Positions 1-9,673 of a stretch of DNA of 64,000 nucleotides are shown in pieces; within the stretch, counting starts at the first letter, position 1; the number at the start of each line of letters is the position of its first letter. The notes under the pieces were generated by a model that saw only the letters and a list, made by a program, of their open reading frames with translations, was not told the DNA's origin and ran no database searches. The stretch is from positions 13,305,877 to 13,369,876 of the forward strand of contig JAJEKV010000013.1 of the NCBI GenBank assembly GCA_021234155.1, read 5' to 3'. The DNA is from Isoetes taiwanensis. Lineage: Eukaryota > Streptophyta > Lycopodiopsida > Isoetales > Isoetaceae. Both the position numbers and the translations under genes were made by a program.

Positions 1-1416
1 AGGCTCCTTTAACCACATGCCCTTGCAGATTAGCAATCCAGCCATTGCCAAGCCGTCCCGATCCAAGGAAGGTTATATTGCATAACCTTGAGAATATTCG
101 GCTTTTTGAAGAATATTGGTGATTATATAATAATTTTTGAATATGCCATTATCGTTCGAATATTACGTTTGGGTCCGCGGATTCTCTGCTGCGATGGGGC
201 ACTTTCGATCTTCACTCCGTCATCAAAGGCCGTTCTAAGCGGCTCGGCGAATTCTAGGGATTCCCGACTTTGCAAACCTTCTCCACCACCATCGAGAGCC
301 GGGCGGCATTTGCAAAAGCCATTCGCTTGGGTTCTTCCACGCTTAAATGTGAGGAAAATGTGAAATCGGGGCAAAATCCATGGCCGGGAGCTCTATTTGG
401 TGCTTTAGCTAATTCTTCTTCTTAGCGAGGCTTTGCGGCATATTGTGGATCTTGGGATCTGAAGTAAGAAAGTGCGGATTAGGAGTATTGCGGCGGTTGG
501 CTTTGGATTGGAACTTTGTTAAATTTGAGTGCATTGGGAAGCTTTTGCACCTCGAAGCCTTCCAATGATTCAAGAGGATTATTGCTTCTTGGAATAATAC
601 TTCCATAATAGGTTGGGTTTTGTTTAACATTTTCGCGACTGCATTGAATCGGTGAAAAAATGAGGTCTTCAAAGTTGATTCTTAGGTGGAATTGGGACAC
701 CCGTTCGCGGGATCATCTTTTACGCTAGATTCTTCTTACGCACCCGGTGCCAGGAGATTGCTGACATTCCACCACGGCATTTTGCGGATTCATCAAAATC
801 ATTCATGTACGCAGAAGAGAGCAAATGGTATTGCTGCTATGGCCATCGCTAATCGAGAGTGCGAGGCGGAAATGATACAAAAGCGGATATGAATCAAGGC
901 AATAAATAGGACCATGACAATGCTACAAAATCTACAAAGGGAGCTTACGGGGGACATTAATCCATGATTCATATCAAAACTTTGCTTTTCCAATCCTATC
1001 TACTCGTTTTTTGCATCAAGCGGCTTGAAATTGACATGCATGCAATGAAGCCCAGTTGCTCGACAAAGGGATAACTTAATTTCTCTTACGTGGGCACCCA
1101 TTTGGCATGGAGCCCAAACAAATTGGTTTTAAATTCTAGCTCAGGCATGGCCGAGAAATTCCGCGAAAAATCCATGTGTAATTACGTCTTCTTATGCGCT
1201 TGAAGGCGAATGCATGCGAAATAACTAATTCGGTCTTTGGAGTCTACGCTTGCTGCGATTTGGTAATCTTTGGGCAATTTTTCTTTCAAATTTTCGGTTA
1301 ATGCTTTCGGGCATGTGGTTGGGGAGGCCAACCCCTCCCTTTAAGTGGGCTATGCAAAATAACCCCTTTCGGACTACTTGACCTCGTGGGTTATTTTATA
1401 ACAAGGAGGGTTATCC
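1..1416 (+). repeat. Dispersed repeat, copy 1
   Basis: This stretch is similar along most of its length to 35875-36915. Shared landmarks are the opening 'ccacatgcccttgcagatta', the block around 'agagcaaatggtattgc', and the palindromic 'gggttatt' region at the end. Copy 1 has about 450 extra bases (roughly 245-700) that copy 2 lacks. Homology stops near 1416, where an LTR-like sequence begins, so copy 2 shows approximately the unoccupied state of that junction. No convincing coding frame is present. Confidence 0.7.
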
Positions 1417-1890
1417 TCCTCATCACAACCAAGTGCCATAGCTTGCTTTCGGCATTAGATCTATCTTCTAGAGCCATCCGTGCTTCGGATGAAGCCTGAG
1501 AATCTTTGCCCAGCGTCATAGCTTCTATCTCTGAGGAGGCCATATCGCGACATCGCATCACGAGGGTCGTTGAAAGATGCAAAGGATTTGTAGACAATTA
1601 CTTCACATCTAGTTTGCGGTTACATTCATAGGAGTTGCTTCATCGGGACACTTTTTTATTGCGATAGACCATACCATAGTTGCCGCCATGCTAACCCGGT
1701 GACATAGTTTTTACGCAGGATTGATGCCTCTCACATAGATCGGGGCAACATTCTTAAAGGTAATCGCCGTTTCCTTTTCCTTCTTTGGTAATAATTCTTG
1801 CAACTTTATTTCATATTGTAGGTATTAATTCTTTGTAGTTTTGTCGATGCTCTAGTTTGTGTCCATGTTGAAAGTCTTTAAACCCGGTCT
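1417..1890 (-). repeat. Long terminal repeat, left copy
   Basis: This copy aligns with 3217-3697 through several shared blocks: 'tagcttgctttcg', 'caattacttcacatctagt', 'atgcctctcacatagatc' and 'gtccatgttgaaagtcttta'. Small indels throughout mark both copies as old. For a minus-strand element this is the 3' LTR. Confidence 0.65.
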
Positions 1891-2151
1891 CTTGGTATAT
1901 GTCTAATCCACTTGACAATGCTGCAGGTGTTCCTAGGCAAGATTAAGACCAAGACTTTCTAGCGGGGATTCATATGTAAGTTTCATAGCAGGATGCATGT
2001 GCTTGAAGTAGTGCTAAGCAAATCTATGATGCCCTCTGTTGAGATATCTGTAGACTGACCCTTGACTACCTGACTCAATTGTTGCACATATTCTACACTC
2101 GCTCTCAATGTAGTCTTGTGCCTCCTGCTGGTCATCGTCGTCGTCATCCAG

Positions 2152-2968
2152 TTATGTTGGCGACTCCAAATCTATAAGCTCTGCTAGGGCTGCTTGCATA
2201 ACAAGCGGGCAATCATGTGTACGGTGTCCCCGCTGGAAACATCTGAAACATAACTTCTTTTTGATGCACTCTTCCCTCTTTTCCTTGGGAATGTTGTCTA
2301 GGAAGTACTTTACTAATTTTCTTGCCGGGCCCTCTTGTGCTTGTTGATCCCTGTATGAGCCCTTATTATCCATCTTACCATGTAACTGTTGCCTGCTAAT
2401 GTGGAAGATGTCTGCCTAGGGGGATAAGACCATGTTCCTTTTCCTTTGTAGAAGGGTTGCTTCTGCCCTGGGATTGGGGTTGCTTCTTCTAGACTCAAAG
2501 CTTTGTCTTTTGCCTCTCCTATTGTTCTCAGGTTGATGGCTCAGATAAGCCTTTTGATATTGCTATTCATCCCCTCAATGTAGCCATCCATCGCTTGTCT
2601 CTTCGTTATCCTCGGTACATTTAGCCTTAGTCTCATGAATTTTTCTATATACTTCGCCACTGACAAGTTCCCTTAGTCTAGCCTATAGAACTCTTGGATT
2701 TGCCTGCTTGTGTGAGACCTTGGGATGTAATGCTTGCTTTACTGAAAGTCTTGAACCTGCAATTGTTCCTTTTTAGCTTGTTCGACTTAGCATAATCTTT
2801 CCACCATATGCGTGCTGTGCCAATAAGATTTGTCGTTGCCACTTTTCCAATGTCTTTATCCTTCATACTCCATGAGTTACCAAACTCTTCCATTTCATCC
2901 AACCATGCTTTTGCTTTCATATCCGACACACATCGTTCGGAAAATTGCTCTAATTTACGGGTTTTCAC
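2152..2968 (-). pseudogene. Retrotransposon Gag with zinc knuckle, fragmentary
   Basis: The upstream part (2968-2678) reads as a Gag segment with 'KAWLDEMEEF', 'LIGTARIWW' and 'LTQAG', matching the pattern of plant retrotransposon gag domains where a tryptophan pair follows the 'A..WW' motif. The downstream part (2373-2152) holds a CCHC knuckle, CFRCFQRGHRTHDC, with the expected C-x2-C-x4-H-x4-C spacing. The two parts are in different frames with about 300 bases between, so the protein is broken. Gag packages element RNA; no Pol follows. The family is fairly sure, the exact lineage is not. Confidence 0.7.
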
Positions 2969-3216
2969 CGTTGCTCATGGCACTATCAATTTTCTTCTAA
3001 TAATCCTCATGATAATTCTGCCGCCAATGGCGGGGTTTTTAGAACCTAAAGCCTCTTCCCTATTTCTTTAGGTTAGGTGACATAGCATTTTCTTTTTTTA
3101 TGGTCGTCCACCACTCTAGGGGAGGCACCTATTGCGCGCCTCCCGTTGGCGCATGTGGAAAACCCATTACGGGTTTTTCAGGGTTCCGATTACGGTTGGG
3201 GCACGGGGAAGGCGGT

Positions 3217-3697
3217 GGCTCCTATCACAACCGGCCATAATAGCTTGCTTTCGCGTAGGTTTGTCTTACGGAGCCATCCGATAGCTTCGGATCAAGCACA
3301 TAATGTTGCTTCAAAGTCATAGCTTCTATCACGAGGCCATATCGCGGCATCGCATCGCGAGGATTCGTTCGCGGCCCGGATCTGCGGAGGATTCGTGAAC
3401 AATTACTTCACATCTAGTACCGCGGTTACATTAATAGGGCTGCTTCATCCGGGACACTTTTATTGCGGTAGGCGATACCATAGTTGCGCCATGCTAATCT
3501 AGGTACGACATAGTTTTTCTCCAAGGAATTATGCCTCTCACATAGATCAGTGGCAACATTCTTAAAGGTAATCCTTCGTTTCCTTTTCCCTTGCTGGTAA
3601 TAATTCTTGCAACTTTATTTCATACTGTAGGTATTAATTCTTTGTAGCTTTGTCTGATGCCCTATTTTGTGTCCATGTTGAAAGTCTTTAAACTAGT
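3217..3697 (-). repeat. Long terminal repeat, right copy
   Basis: Direct repeat of 1417-1890, carrying the same ordered blocks and ending at the same 'gaaagtctttaaac' boundary. For a minus-strand element this is the 5' LTR, which agrees with Gag being the first reading frame to its left. Confidence 0.65.
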
Positions 3698-3835
3698 TGG
3701 ATGAGACGGGATAGACCCTCAACATATTTTGCTTCCATTGCCAGGACAACAACTGCATCCACTTGATTAAAGATCCATAAATTCTCCGATTGTTAAATTA
3801 GTAAATGGAAACTAATGTACAATAGCCTTCTTTGA

Positions 3836-4411
3836 AAGAGCAAAAAAAGCCAGGAAATTAGAGATAAACAAGAAAAGCAAAGATCAGAAAGACGTGAGAG
3901 AATAGAACAAAATAAATTAGCTGCAGTAAGAGTTTCTGAAATTTTACTTGATCTTAAAGGCATTTTTACCCTGTCTACCTCAAAGCATACCATTCGTTAT
4001 CCCAAATATGGTTCTGATAAAACTCAAGAGACTAATCCTAAAACACATATCAAGCAGTTCGAGAGTATCAGCATTTTGAATGGAGAAGATAGTGATGATC
4101 TCAAGTTAATACTTTTTCCAACCACTTTGGAAGGAAGTGTGGCAAACTGGCTATATGAAAACATAGAAAAAGTCACTAAATGGGGAGACTTAAAAAAATT
4201 ATTCCTGGACACGTTCTATACTGTCCCAACTAATAGAGAAATTAAAGAGGAATTAAAGACCATGCAAATTAAACCCAAGGAAAAACCCAAGCATTTTGCA
4301 ATCCGGGTATCTAAATTAGCTAGTAAACTAAGTCCAAAGCCCCATGATGAAGATCTTGTCGCATGTTCATACAAGGGTTTGGGGATAAAGTACGCCTGCA
4401 ACTTGAATTAG
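3836..4411 (+). pseudogene. Ty3 element 1 Gag, N-terminal part
   Basis: An open frame of about 192 codons follows a TGA at 3833. It starts with a charged stretch rich in E, K, R and Q and then shows a typical retrotransposon gag domain: 'IRYPKYG', 'HIKQFESI', 'LFPTTLEGSVANWL', 'WGDLKKLFLDTFY' and 'RVSKLASKL'. It ends early at 4411, after which gag-like residues continue in another frame towards the zinc knuckles at 4600-4820. In plant Ty3 elements this domain forms the virus-like particle. No clear initiation codon is present. Confidence 0.8.
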
Positions 4412-4550
4412 AGGGACCTGACTCTCTTGACCAAGCAGTCAAAAGAGCTGCACAAATCAGCTCAATTTTGGGCATGGAGAGATATATCAAACCCGATTTG
4501 GAATTCTTGTACAGAAGAAAATAAATCAAGAAATTAAAGGTCTAAGGGAT

Positions 4551-5012
4551 TTGCACCACAAGTTGCAACAAAACCTAGAAGAGGGATTTCAAAAAATAAA
4601 TATGAGTGAACCTAAAAGAACCTATATATGGTGTCATATTTGTGAGGGAAATAACCATGACACTAAAGAATGTTATTTTAATAACAAAACCAGAGTAAAA
4701 CTAAGCACTTTCACCTTTGTGGTATCTACTGAATCTTCAACAAGAAGGAATACTAAAGAGATCGAGTGTTGGAAGTGTGGGGAGAAAGGGCATTGCTCAA
4801 GAGAGTGTAGATCTAAAACCACGAAAAATTTAGTGGTAAAACCTAAGGATGATTCATCTAAAGAGAGTAAGGAAGCAAGGATGATCATCTTGGAAGATAA
4901 ACAAAATGCAGTAGAAGTAAATGTGGTCACTAGACAGAGGGCCATTAAAGAAGGTATTGAAATACGTGAACCACCACGGAGAGTTTCCAATAGTAAGGGA
5001 CAAGCGAGGTAA
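4551..5012 (+). pseudogene. Ty3 element 1 Gag C-terminus, two CCHC zinc knuckles
   Basis: Two zinc knuckles are visible, CHICEGNNHDTKEC near 4640 and CWKCGEKGHCSREC near 4770, both with C-x2-C-x4-H-x4-C spacing. They are the nucleic-acid-binding part of Gag. A basic and acidic linker follows. The frame closes with a TAA at 5010-5012 and resumes directly in the same frame as the protease region, so only this one stop separates Gag from protease here. That could be an ordinary mutation or a readthrough stop. Confidence 0.85.
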
Positions 5013-5918
5013 TTGCTCACGAAACAGAAAATTACATCCACGCTAAGAATGAAATTTAAAAACTATCAAGAGGAGGAACATTTAGCATGCAAAGGCATGG
5101 AAGAAAAAGAGTTGGATGATGTAAAAAAACAAGTACAGAATCTAATGATTCCAACACTTTTAAAGTTGGTGGCCAAATATTTACCTGGTTTCAAAGAATT
5201 TGATACACTTGATTGCAGTCAAGAGGAGGAGGTAAAGATATTAGATGAGCAAATAAGAGACGTCAAAATTAAAATCTCCCTTTCAATGTTGTCTAAATAT
5301 TTACCAAAATTCGGAATACCACAAGAACTTTGTCAAGAAAGAGAAATGGTAGTTACACACAAGACCGAACAAACAGATAAGCAAAACCCAATAGTGACTG
5401 TGGAAATCCAAGGACGAAGTGTAAAGAAAACACCCATTGATGGGGGTGCTGGAGTGAACATAATTACAGATAATTTAAGAAAGAAATTAAAGTTTGACCA
5501 CATGGATAAAGCACCTTTTGATGTGAAGATGGCTGACCAGCGTAAAGTGGAACCATTAGGCATTCTAAGAGATATTTCTTTCTCCATCGGAGGACTTGAA
5601 TTTCAACAAGACTTTGTAGTGTTAGACACTCATGGCCGAAATAACGACTATCAGATTCTTCTTGGCAGACCTTGGTTAAGAACAACTAAGGTAATGCACG
5701 ATTGGTCTAATAATACATTAAAGTTGACTAAGCATGGCAAGACATCAAAGGTTGATTTACCTACAGGTACAATCACAACAATAGCTGAAGAAATAATGTT
5801 CTCAGACAGTGATGAAGAAGAAGTATATGAGGAGTACGAGGATGAGAAGAATTTTCACAAAGTTTATATTTATGAAGAAGAGGATGCCTATGAAGATTGT
5901 TTCATGGTGGAAAGTTGA
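5013..5918 (+). CDS. Ty3 element 1 aspartic protease region
   Basis: This 301-codon frame is the best preserved part of the element. It has a linker rich in lysine and glutamate and then a retropepsin-like domain. The active-site region reads TPIDGGAGVNII, where plant Ty3 proteases usually have D-S/G-G-A. The later 'QILLGRPWLR' block matches the conserved ILGRPWL flap-strand motif. Protease cuts the Gag-Pol precursor. The frame ends in a very acidic tail (DSDEEEVYEEYEDE) before the reverse transcriptase starts in another frame. There is no start codon of its own; it would be made as part of a polyprotein. Confidence 0.85.
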   Translation: MLTKQKITSTLRMKFKNYQEEEHLACKGMEEKELDDVKKQVQNLMIPTLLKLVAKYLPGFKEFDTLDCSQEEEVKILDEQIRDVKIKISLSMLSKYLPKFGIPQELCQEREMVVTHKTEQTDKQNPIVTVEIQGRSVKKTPIDGGAGVNIITDNLRKKLKFDHMDKAPFDVKMADQRKVEPLGILRDISFSIGGLEFQQDFVVLDTHGRNNDYQILLGRPWLRTTKVMHDWSNNTLKLTKHGKTSKVDLPTGTITTIAEEIMFSDSDEEEVYEEYEDEKNFHKVYIYEEEDAYEDCFMVES

Positions 5919-6103
5919 AGAGTATCCTATGGCATTTTTAAAATTCATCGAGGGTAAAGTTGACTTGCGGACCTAAAAGAGCACATGAACTCCACGAGGG
6001 GTACATTGGTGCCTTATATGGCTGATCCCGAAATGAAAGAAATAAACTTGGGCACCTCAGAAGCATCAACAAACTTAATGCACACCTTCCCAAACAAGTC
6101 CAT

Positions 6104-6920
6104 TTGGAGGCAATAAATTTGCTAACCAAGTATAAAGATATCTTCGCATGGAGTTATCGAGATCTAAGAGGCGTCGACCCAAATATATGTCAATTAAGAA
6201 TACCCTTACTTCCAGAAGCCAAACTAATTTATCAGCGTGCATATCGCATGAATCCTACCTATGCAGAGAAAGTTAAAGAAGAATTAAATAAATTGTTAGC
6301 CGCTGATTTTATTTACGAAGTAGAAACTAGTGAATGGGTGTCTCCCATGAAAAAGAAAGATAAGATTAAAATACGGGTATGTGTTGACTTCAGGAAGCTT
6401 AATGCGGTAACAGAGAAAGATCATTTTCCATTGCCATTTACAGATCAGGTATTAGAACATGTGGTCGATCACGAATGTTATTCATTCATGGATGGATTTG
6501 CGGGGTACAATATAATAAAGATCCACCCTAGTGATCAATTAAAGACCGCGTTTATAACTCAATTTGGCACGTATGCTTACAAGGTCATGCCATTCGGGTT
6601 AACAATGCATCTGTGTTGTTTCAAAGGATTATGTTACAAGTGTTTACAGGGTATATTGAAAATTTCATGGAGATCTTTCTAGATTATTTTACTGTTTTTG
6701 AACATTTAAAAAATCACATACATGACTTAGAAAAAGCTTTTCAACGTTGCAGACAATATTGAATTTCATTAAACCCTGGAAAATGTAGTTTCTTAGTGAG
6801 ACATGGCAATCTACTCGGACACATTTTTTGTAAAGAAGGGTTGTTAACTGACCCAAATAAAGTAAAGGTTATCTTAGAGATGCCTCCTCCAAAAGACATA
6901 ACCCAACTAAGGTGATTCTT
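6104..6920 (+). pseudogene. Ty3 element 1 reverse transcriptase
   Basis: Residues from 6104 to 6682 cover the finger and palm blocks: 'RVCVDFRKLNAVTEKDHFPL', 'YSFMDGFAGYNII' and 'FITQFGTYAYKVMPFGL'. After a frame change near 6600 the catalytic block appears as 'IFLDYF' (about 6672-6690), where active enzymes have two aspartates (LDDF), so the second catalytic aspartate is lost. Further stops follow. The enzyme would copy element RNA into DNA; this copy cannot. Confidence 0.9.
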
Positions 6921-6924
6921 AGGG

Positions 6925-7573
6925 AAAATAAATTACTATAAGTGATTTGGTGAAAAAACTTCTGAAATTGCAACCTCTTTGAATGAGCTGACTAGGCCAT
7001 CTAAGAAGTTTATTTGGACTACATAATGTCAAGATTCATTTGAACACCTTAAAAAATTGTTAGCTGAAGCTCCTATCTTGATTGCTCCTCAATGGAATAA
7101 GGAATTTCATGTATATATGGATGCCTCTAAAATGCACTCGGTGCAGTATTATCTCAACAAAAAGATTCCAACTGAGACCAGCCCATTGTATATGCAAGCA
7201 AGCAGCTAAATTCAGCAGGAAGAAATTATACTACCACGGAACAGAAGGTTTGGCCATGGTCTATGCAGTACAAAATTTAAGCATTACCTCTTGGGAAATT
7301 ATCTTTTTCGTTGACCATCAAGCTTTGTTATACCTAATAAATAAGCCATGTGTTACAGGAAGGATACATCGTTGGTTGCTTATACTACAAGAATTCAATT
7401 TCAAAGTGGTCTTGAAGCTGGGATCCTCCCATACCATTCCCGGTCATCTTTCCCAATTGCCAAATGGGGATCTCCCCACTGACATACAGACGAACTTTTG
7501 GGTGCAAACTTATTTAGAGTCAATGTTGGCATTGCAGAGTATTTGTCTAGTAAAGAGATTTTATCTAAACTAA
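6925..7573 (+). pseudogene. Ty3 element 1 RNase H
   Basis: An RNase H-type segment is visible: 'EFHVYMDASK' near 7105 with the first catalytic aspartate, 'GTEGLAMVYAVQN' near 7240 with the glutamate, and 'FFVDHQALLYLIN' near 7310 with the second aspartate. The segment ends with 'GRIHRWLLILQEF', the usual join to the integrase linker. A stop at about 7024 and a frame change near 7130 break it. Confidence 0.85.
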
Positions 7574-7584
7574 ACATAGCTCAA

Positions 7585-8430
7585 AAATGTGAATTCTTGC
7601 ATAAGGTAGCACCGTATTGTCCCATCACGAGATAATTATATAAAAAGGGCAAGGACCAAGTCTTACGACGATGTGCCTTACCCCATGAAACAACCAATAT
7701 CGTAAGACATGCCCATGAAGGAGCGGCCGAAAGACATTTTGCTGGGGATCTTACAGATAAGAAAATTTTAAATTCAGGGTTTTGGTCGCCAACTTTATTC
7801 AAAGAAGCTCGTGATGAGGCCAGAACCTGTGACATATGTCAAAGAGTGGGACGACCCAGTGAAAAACATTATATGCCTCTCAATCCAATATTGCCCTTAG
7901 GCCCCTTCGAAAAATGGGGCATGGACTTTGTCGGGCCAGTAAACCCTCCGGCAGTGCGAACCAAAGCCCACTATATACTGGTTCTTACTGATTACCATAC
8001 AAAATGGGCAGAGATGAGAGGCTTAAAAGATAATATAGCTAAAAGGGTAGCAAAAGTCCTCTACCAACAGATCATCACCAGGTTCGGTTATCCCATTAAA
8101 CTCGTAAGTGATAGAGGAGTTCATTGATGTTCCACAATAGAGATACTTACAAGGGATTTCTTGATTGTTCACCGTAAATCCACTCCCTATTATCCTCGAG
8201 CTAATGGGCGGGCTGAATCCACCAACAAGATTTTCGTCACAATCTTGAAAAAAATTTGTGAATCTACAAGAAATGACTGGGAACAACACTTATCAGCGAT
8301 GCTTTGGGCATATAGAACTAGTTATAAGACCATCACAGGGCATACTCCATTTCAATTAATTTATGGGGTAGAGGTTGTCTTACCATTCGAATTTGGAATA
8401 CCAAGCTTGCGTATTGTTATTCATCATTGA
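7585..8430 (+). pseudogene. Ty3 element 1 integrase
   Basis: The zinc-binding part lies near 7700-7845 (H...H, then CDICQR). The catalytic core follows: 'WGMDFVGPV' with the first aspartate near 7923, 'KLVSDRGVH' with the second near 8110, and 'NGRAESTNKI' with the glutamate near 8212. The three D-D-E residues therefore survive, but a TGA directly after the second aspartate block splits the domain. The following 'LWAYRTSYKTITGHTPFQL' is the usual C-terminal core motif of plant Ty3 integrases. Confidence 0.9.
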
Positions 8431-8620
8431 ATGGCGGATCTTCCTTTCTTACAACACAGATTAATACAATTAGAAGCTTTTAGATGAAAAGCCAACAATC
8501 TATTTGGGCACAACAAGTATCTAAAAGGCGAGAAGGAAACCATAAACAAAAGTTCGGGACTTTCATGGTGATGCTAAGGTTCTTTTATATGATTCCTGAC
8601 TTAAACAACACCTAGGGAAA

Positions 8621-8962
8621 TTGAAATGTAGATGGCTTGGCCCATTCCAAATCCAAAAATTGTATGAAAATGAATTAGTACAATTAAAAGATCTCCAAGG
8701 TACATTTCTACCCACCTTGGTAAATGGTTGTCGTTTAAAGTTATATAAAACCAAGAAATTGATACATGTAAATGCCATTCACCAAAGTTTTCGATCTTCA
8801 AGTAATAATAATTTCTCTCAGCGATTTAGAGTATCAGTTTATATGTGGGAATGGCCAGAGGCCATGAGCAACACCAAATTTTCAGTTAAAATGAATAGAG
8901 CAAAAGTTCAAGGTGACTTTTACCGGGTCCACGCATTCACTATTGGTGGCATCCCCAATTGA
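8621..8962 (+). pseudogene. Ty3 element 1 integrase C-terminal tail
   Basis: The frame opens with 'KCRWLGPFQIQKLYENELVQ', the short conserved fold that follows the integrase core in plant Ty3 elements, and continues with a tail ending at 8962. It is out of register with the core because of a frame change around 8450-8600. No chromodomain is seen. The downstream 8963-9190 is AT-rich and contains no LTR that I can match. Confidence 0.6.
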
Positions 8963-9673
8963 GGGTATTTCCGAATGAATCCTTTATAGATGCTATGTAT
9001 TGTGTTGGCTTTTGGCCATATAATAAAATACTCATCTGTTTTGGTAAAGGACCAAAGAACTCCAAACGTCATCGTTACATATCCCATAAACAAAACGTGT
9101 AAACTTCCATCGGAGTGCAAATTTTTGGAGGGTTTTTTTAGGGATGGTTTAGAGGGTTTTTCTATGTTGTCTACTTCAGCTTAATCCTTGGCGTGTATCT
9201 TCCTATGGTATTTCTTAGTACCTAACTTTGATTTAATTATACAATCTTATAATACATAAACCATTCCCTTTGCTTCAATCAAGTATCCAAAATATTATGA
9301 AAAGGTAGTTTGTAGAAACTAATAAAAAATGCAAAAGCATAGTTAAGCCGGAAAATGTCAAACAATAGCAGCCATAGTTTTTGTAGGTACCACAAGTGAA
9401 CGAACTAAATGTCTGACTATAGAAGGACACAAGTTCGATAGCAATTTGCTATGTCTACCTCAAACTTTCACTAGATTCATAGTCCACAAATAAGCATTTC
9501 TTTCTCTTGAAAGCGACTATAATAGGTGAAGGTTGTGATGCTTGCTCCATAGCAATCTTCTCAGCATAGTCTGGTAATGCACTGCAAACATGTAGCAATA
9601 TTAAGAACTATTTGACAACTACTTGCATGGAGCTATAAATGCATACAATATTTCTTGAAAGAGTGAGAGTTTA
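8963..9673. other. Intergenic, nothing recognised
   Basis: AT-rich sequence between the end of Ty3 element 1 and the stop codon of the minus-strand ParB/methyltransferase relic. It probably contains the 3' flank of the relic. No coding frame, LTR or RNA gene can be supported. Confidence 0.4.

Larger units (their letters stand above)
1417..3697 (-). mobile_element. Gag-only LTR retrotransposon (TR-GAG-like)
   Basis: Two direct repeats of about 475 bp flank a short interior of about 1.3 kb. The interior reads on the minus strand as a retrotransposon Gag followed by a CCHC zinc knuckle. No protease, reverse transcriptase or integrase is visible, and there is no room for them. This is the architecture of terminal-repeat retrotransposons with a GAG domain, which depend on another element for mobility. 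An internal deletion of a full element is the alternative. A tRNA primer-binding site and perfect TG/CA ends could not be recognised, so the boundaries are approximate. Confidence 0.6.
3780..8962 (+). mobile_element. Ty3-type LTR retrotransposon 1, internal region, degenerate
   Basis: The complete order Gag - protease - reverse transcriptase - RNase H - integrase is visible on the plus strand, which is the Ty3 (Metaviridae) order. Every domain except protease is interrupted by stops or frame changes, so the copy is dead. No matching LTR pair was found on either side. The sequence is clearly more AT-rich than the repeats on its left. The integrase tail (FQLIYGVEVVLP) resembles plant non-chromodomain Ty3 groups; I see no chromodomain. 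Confidence 0.9.
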
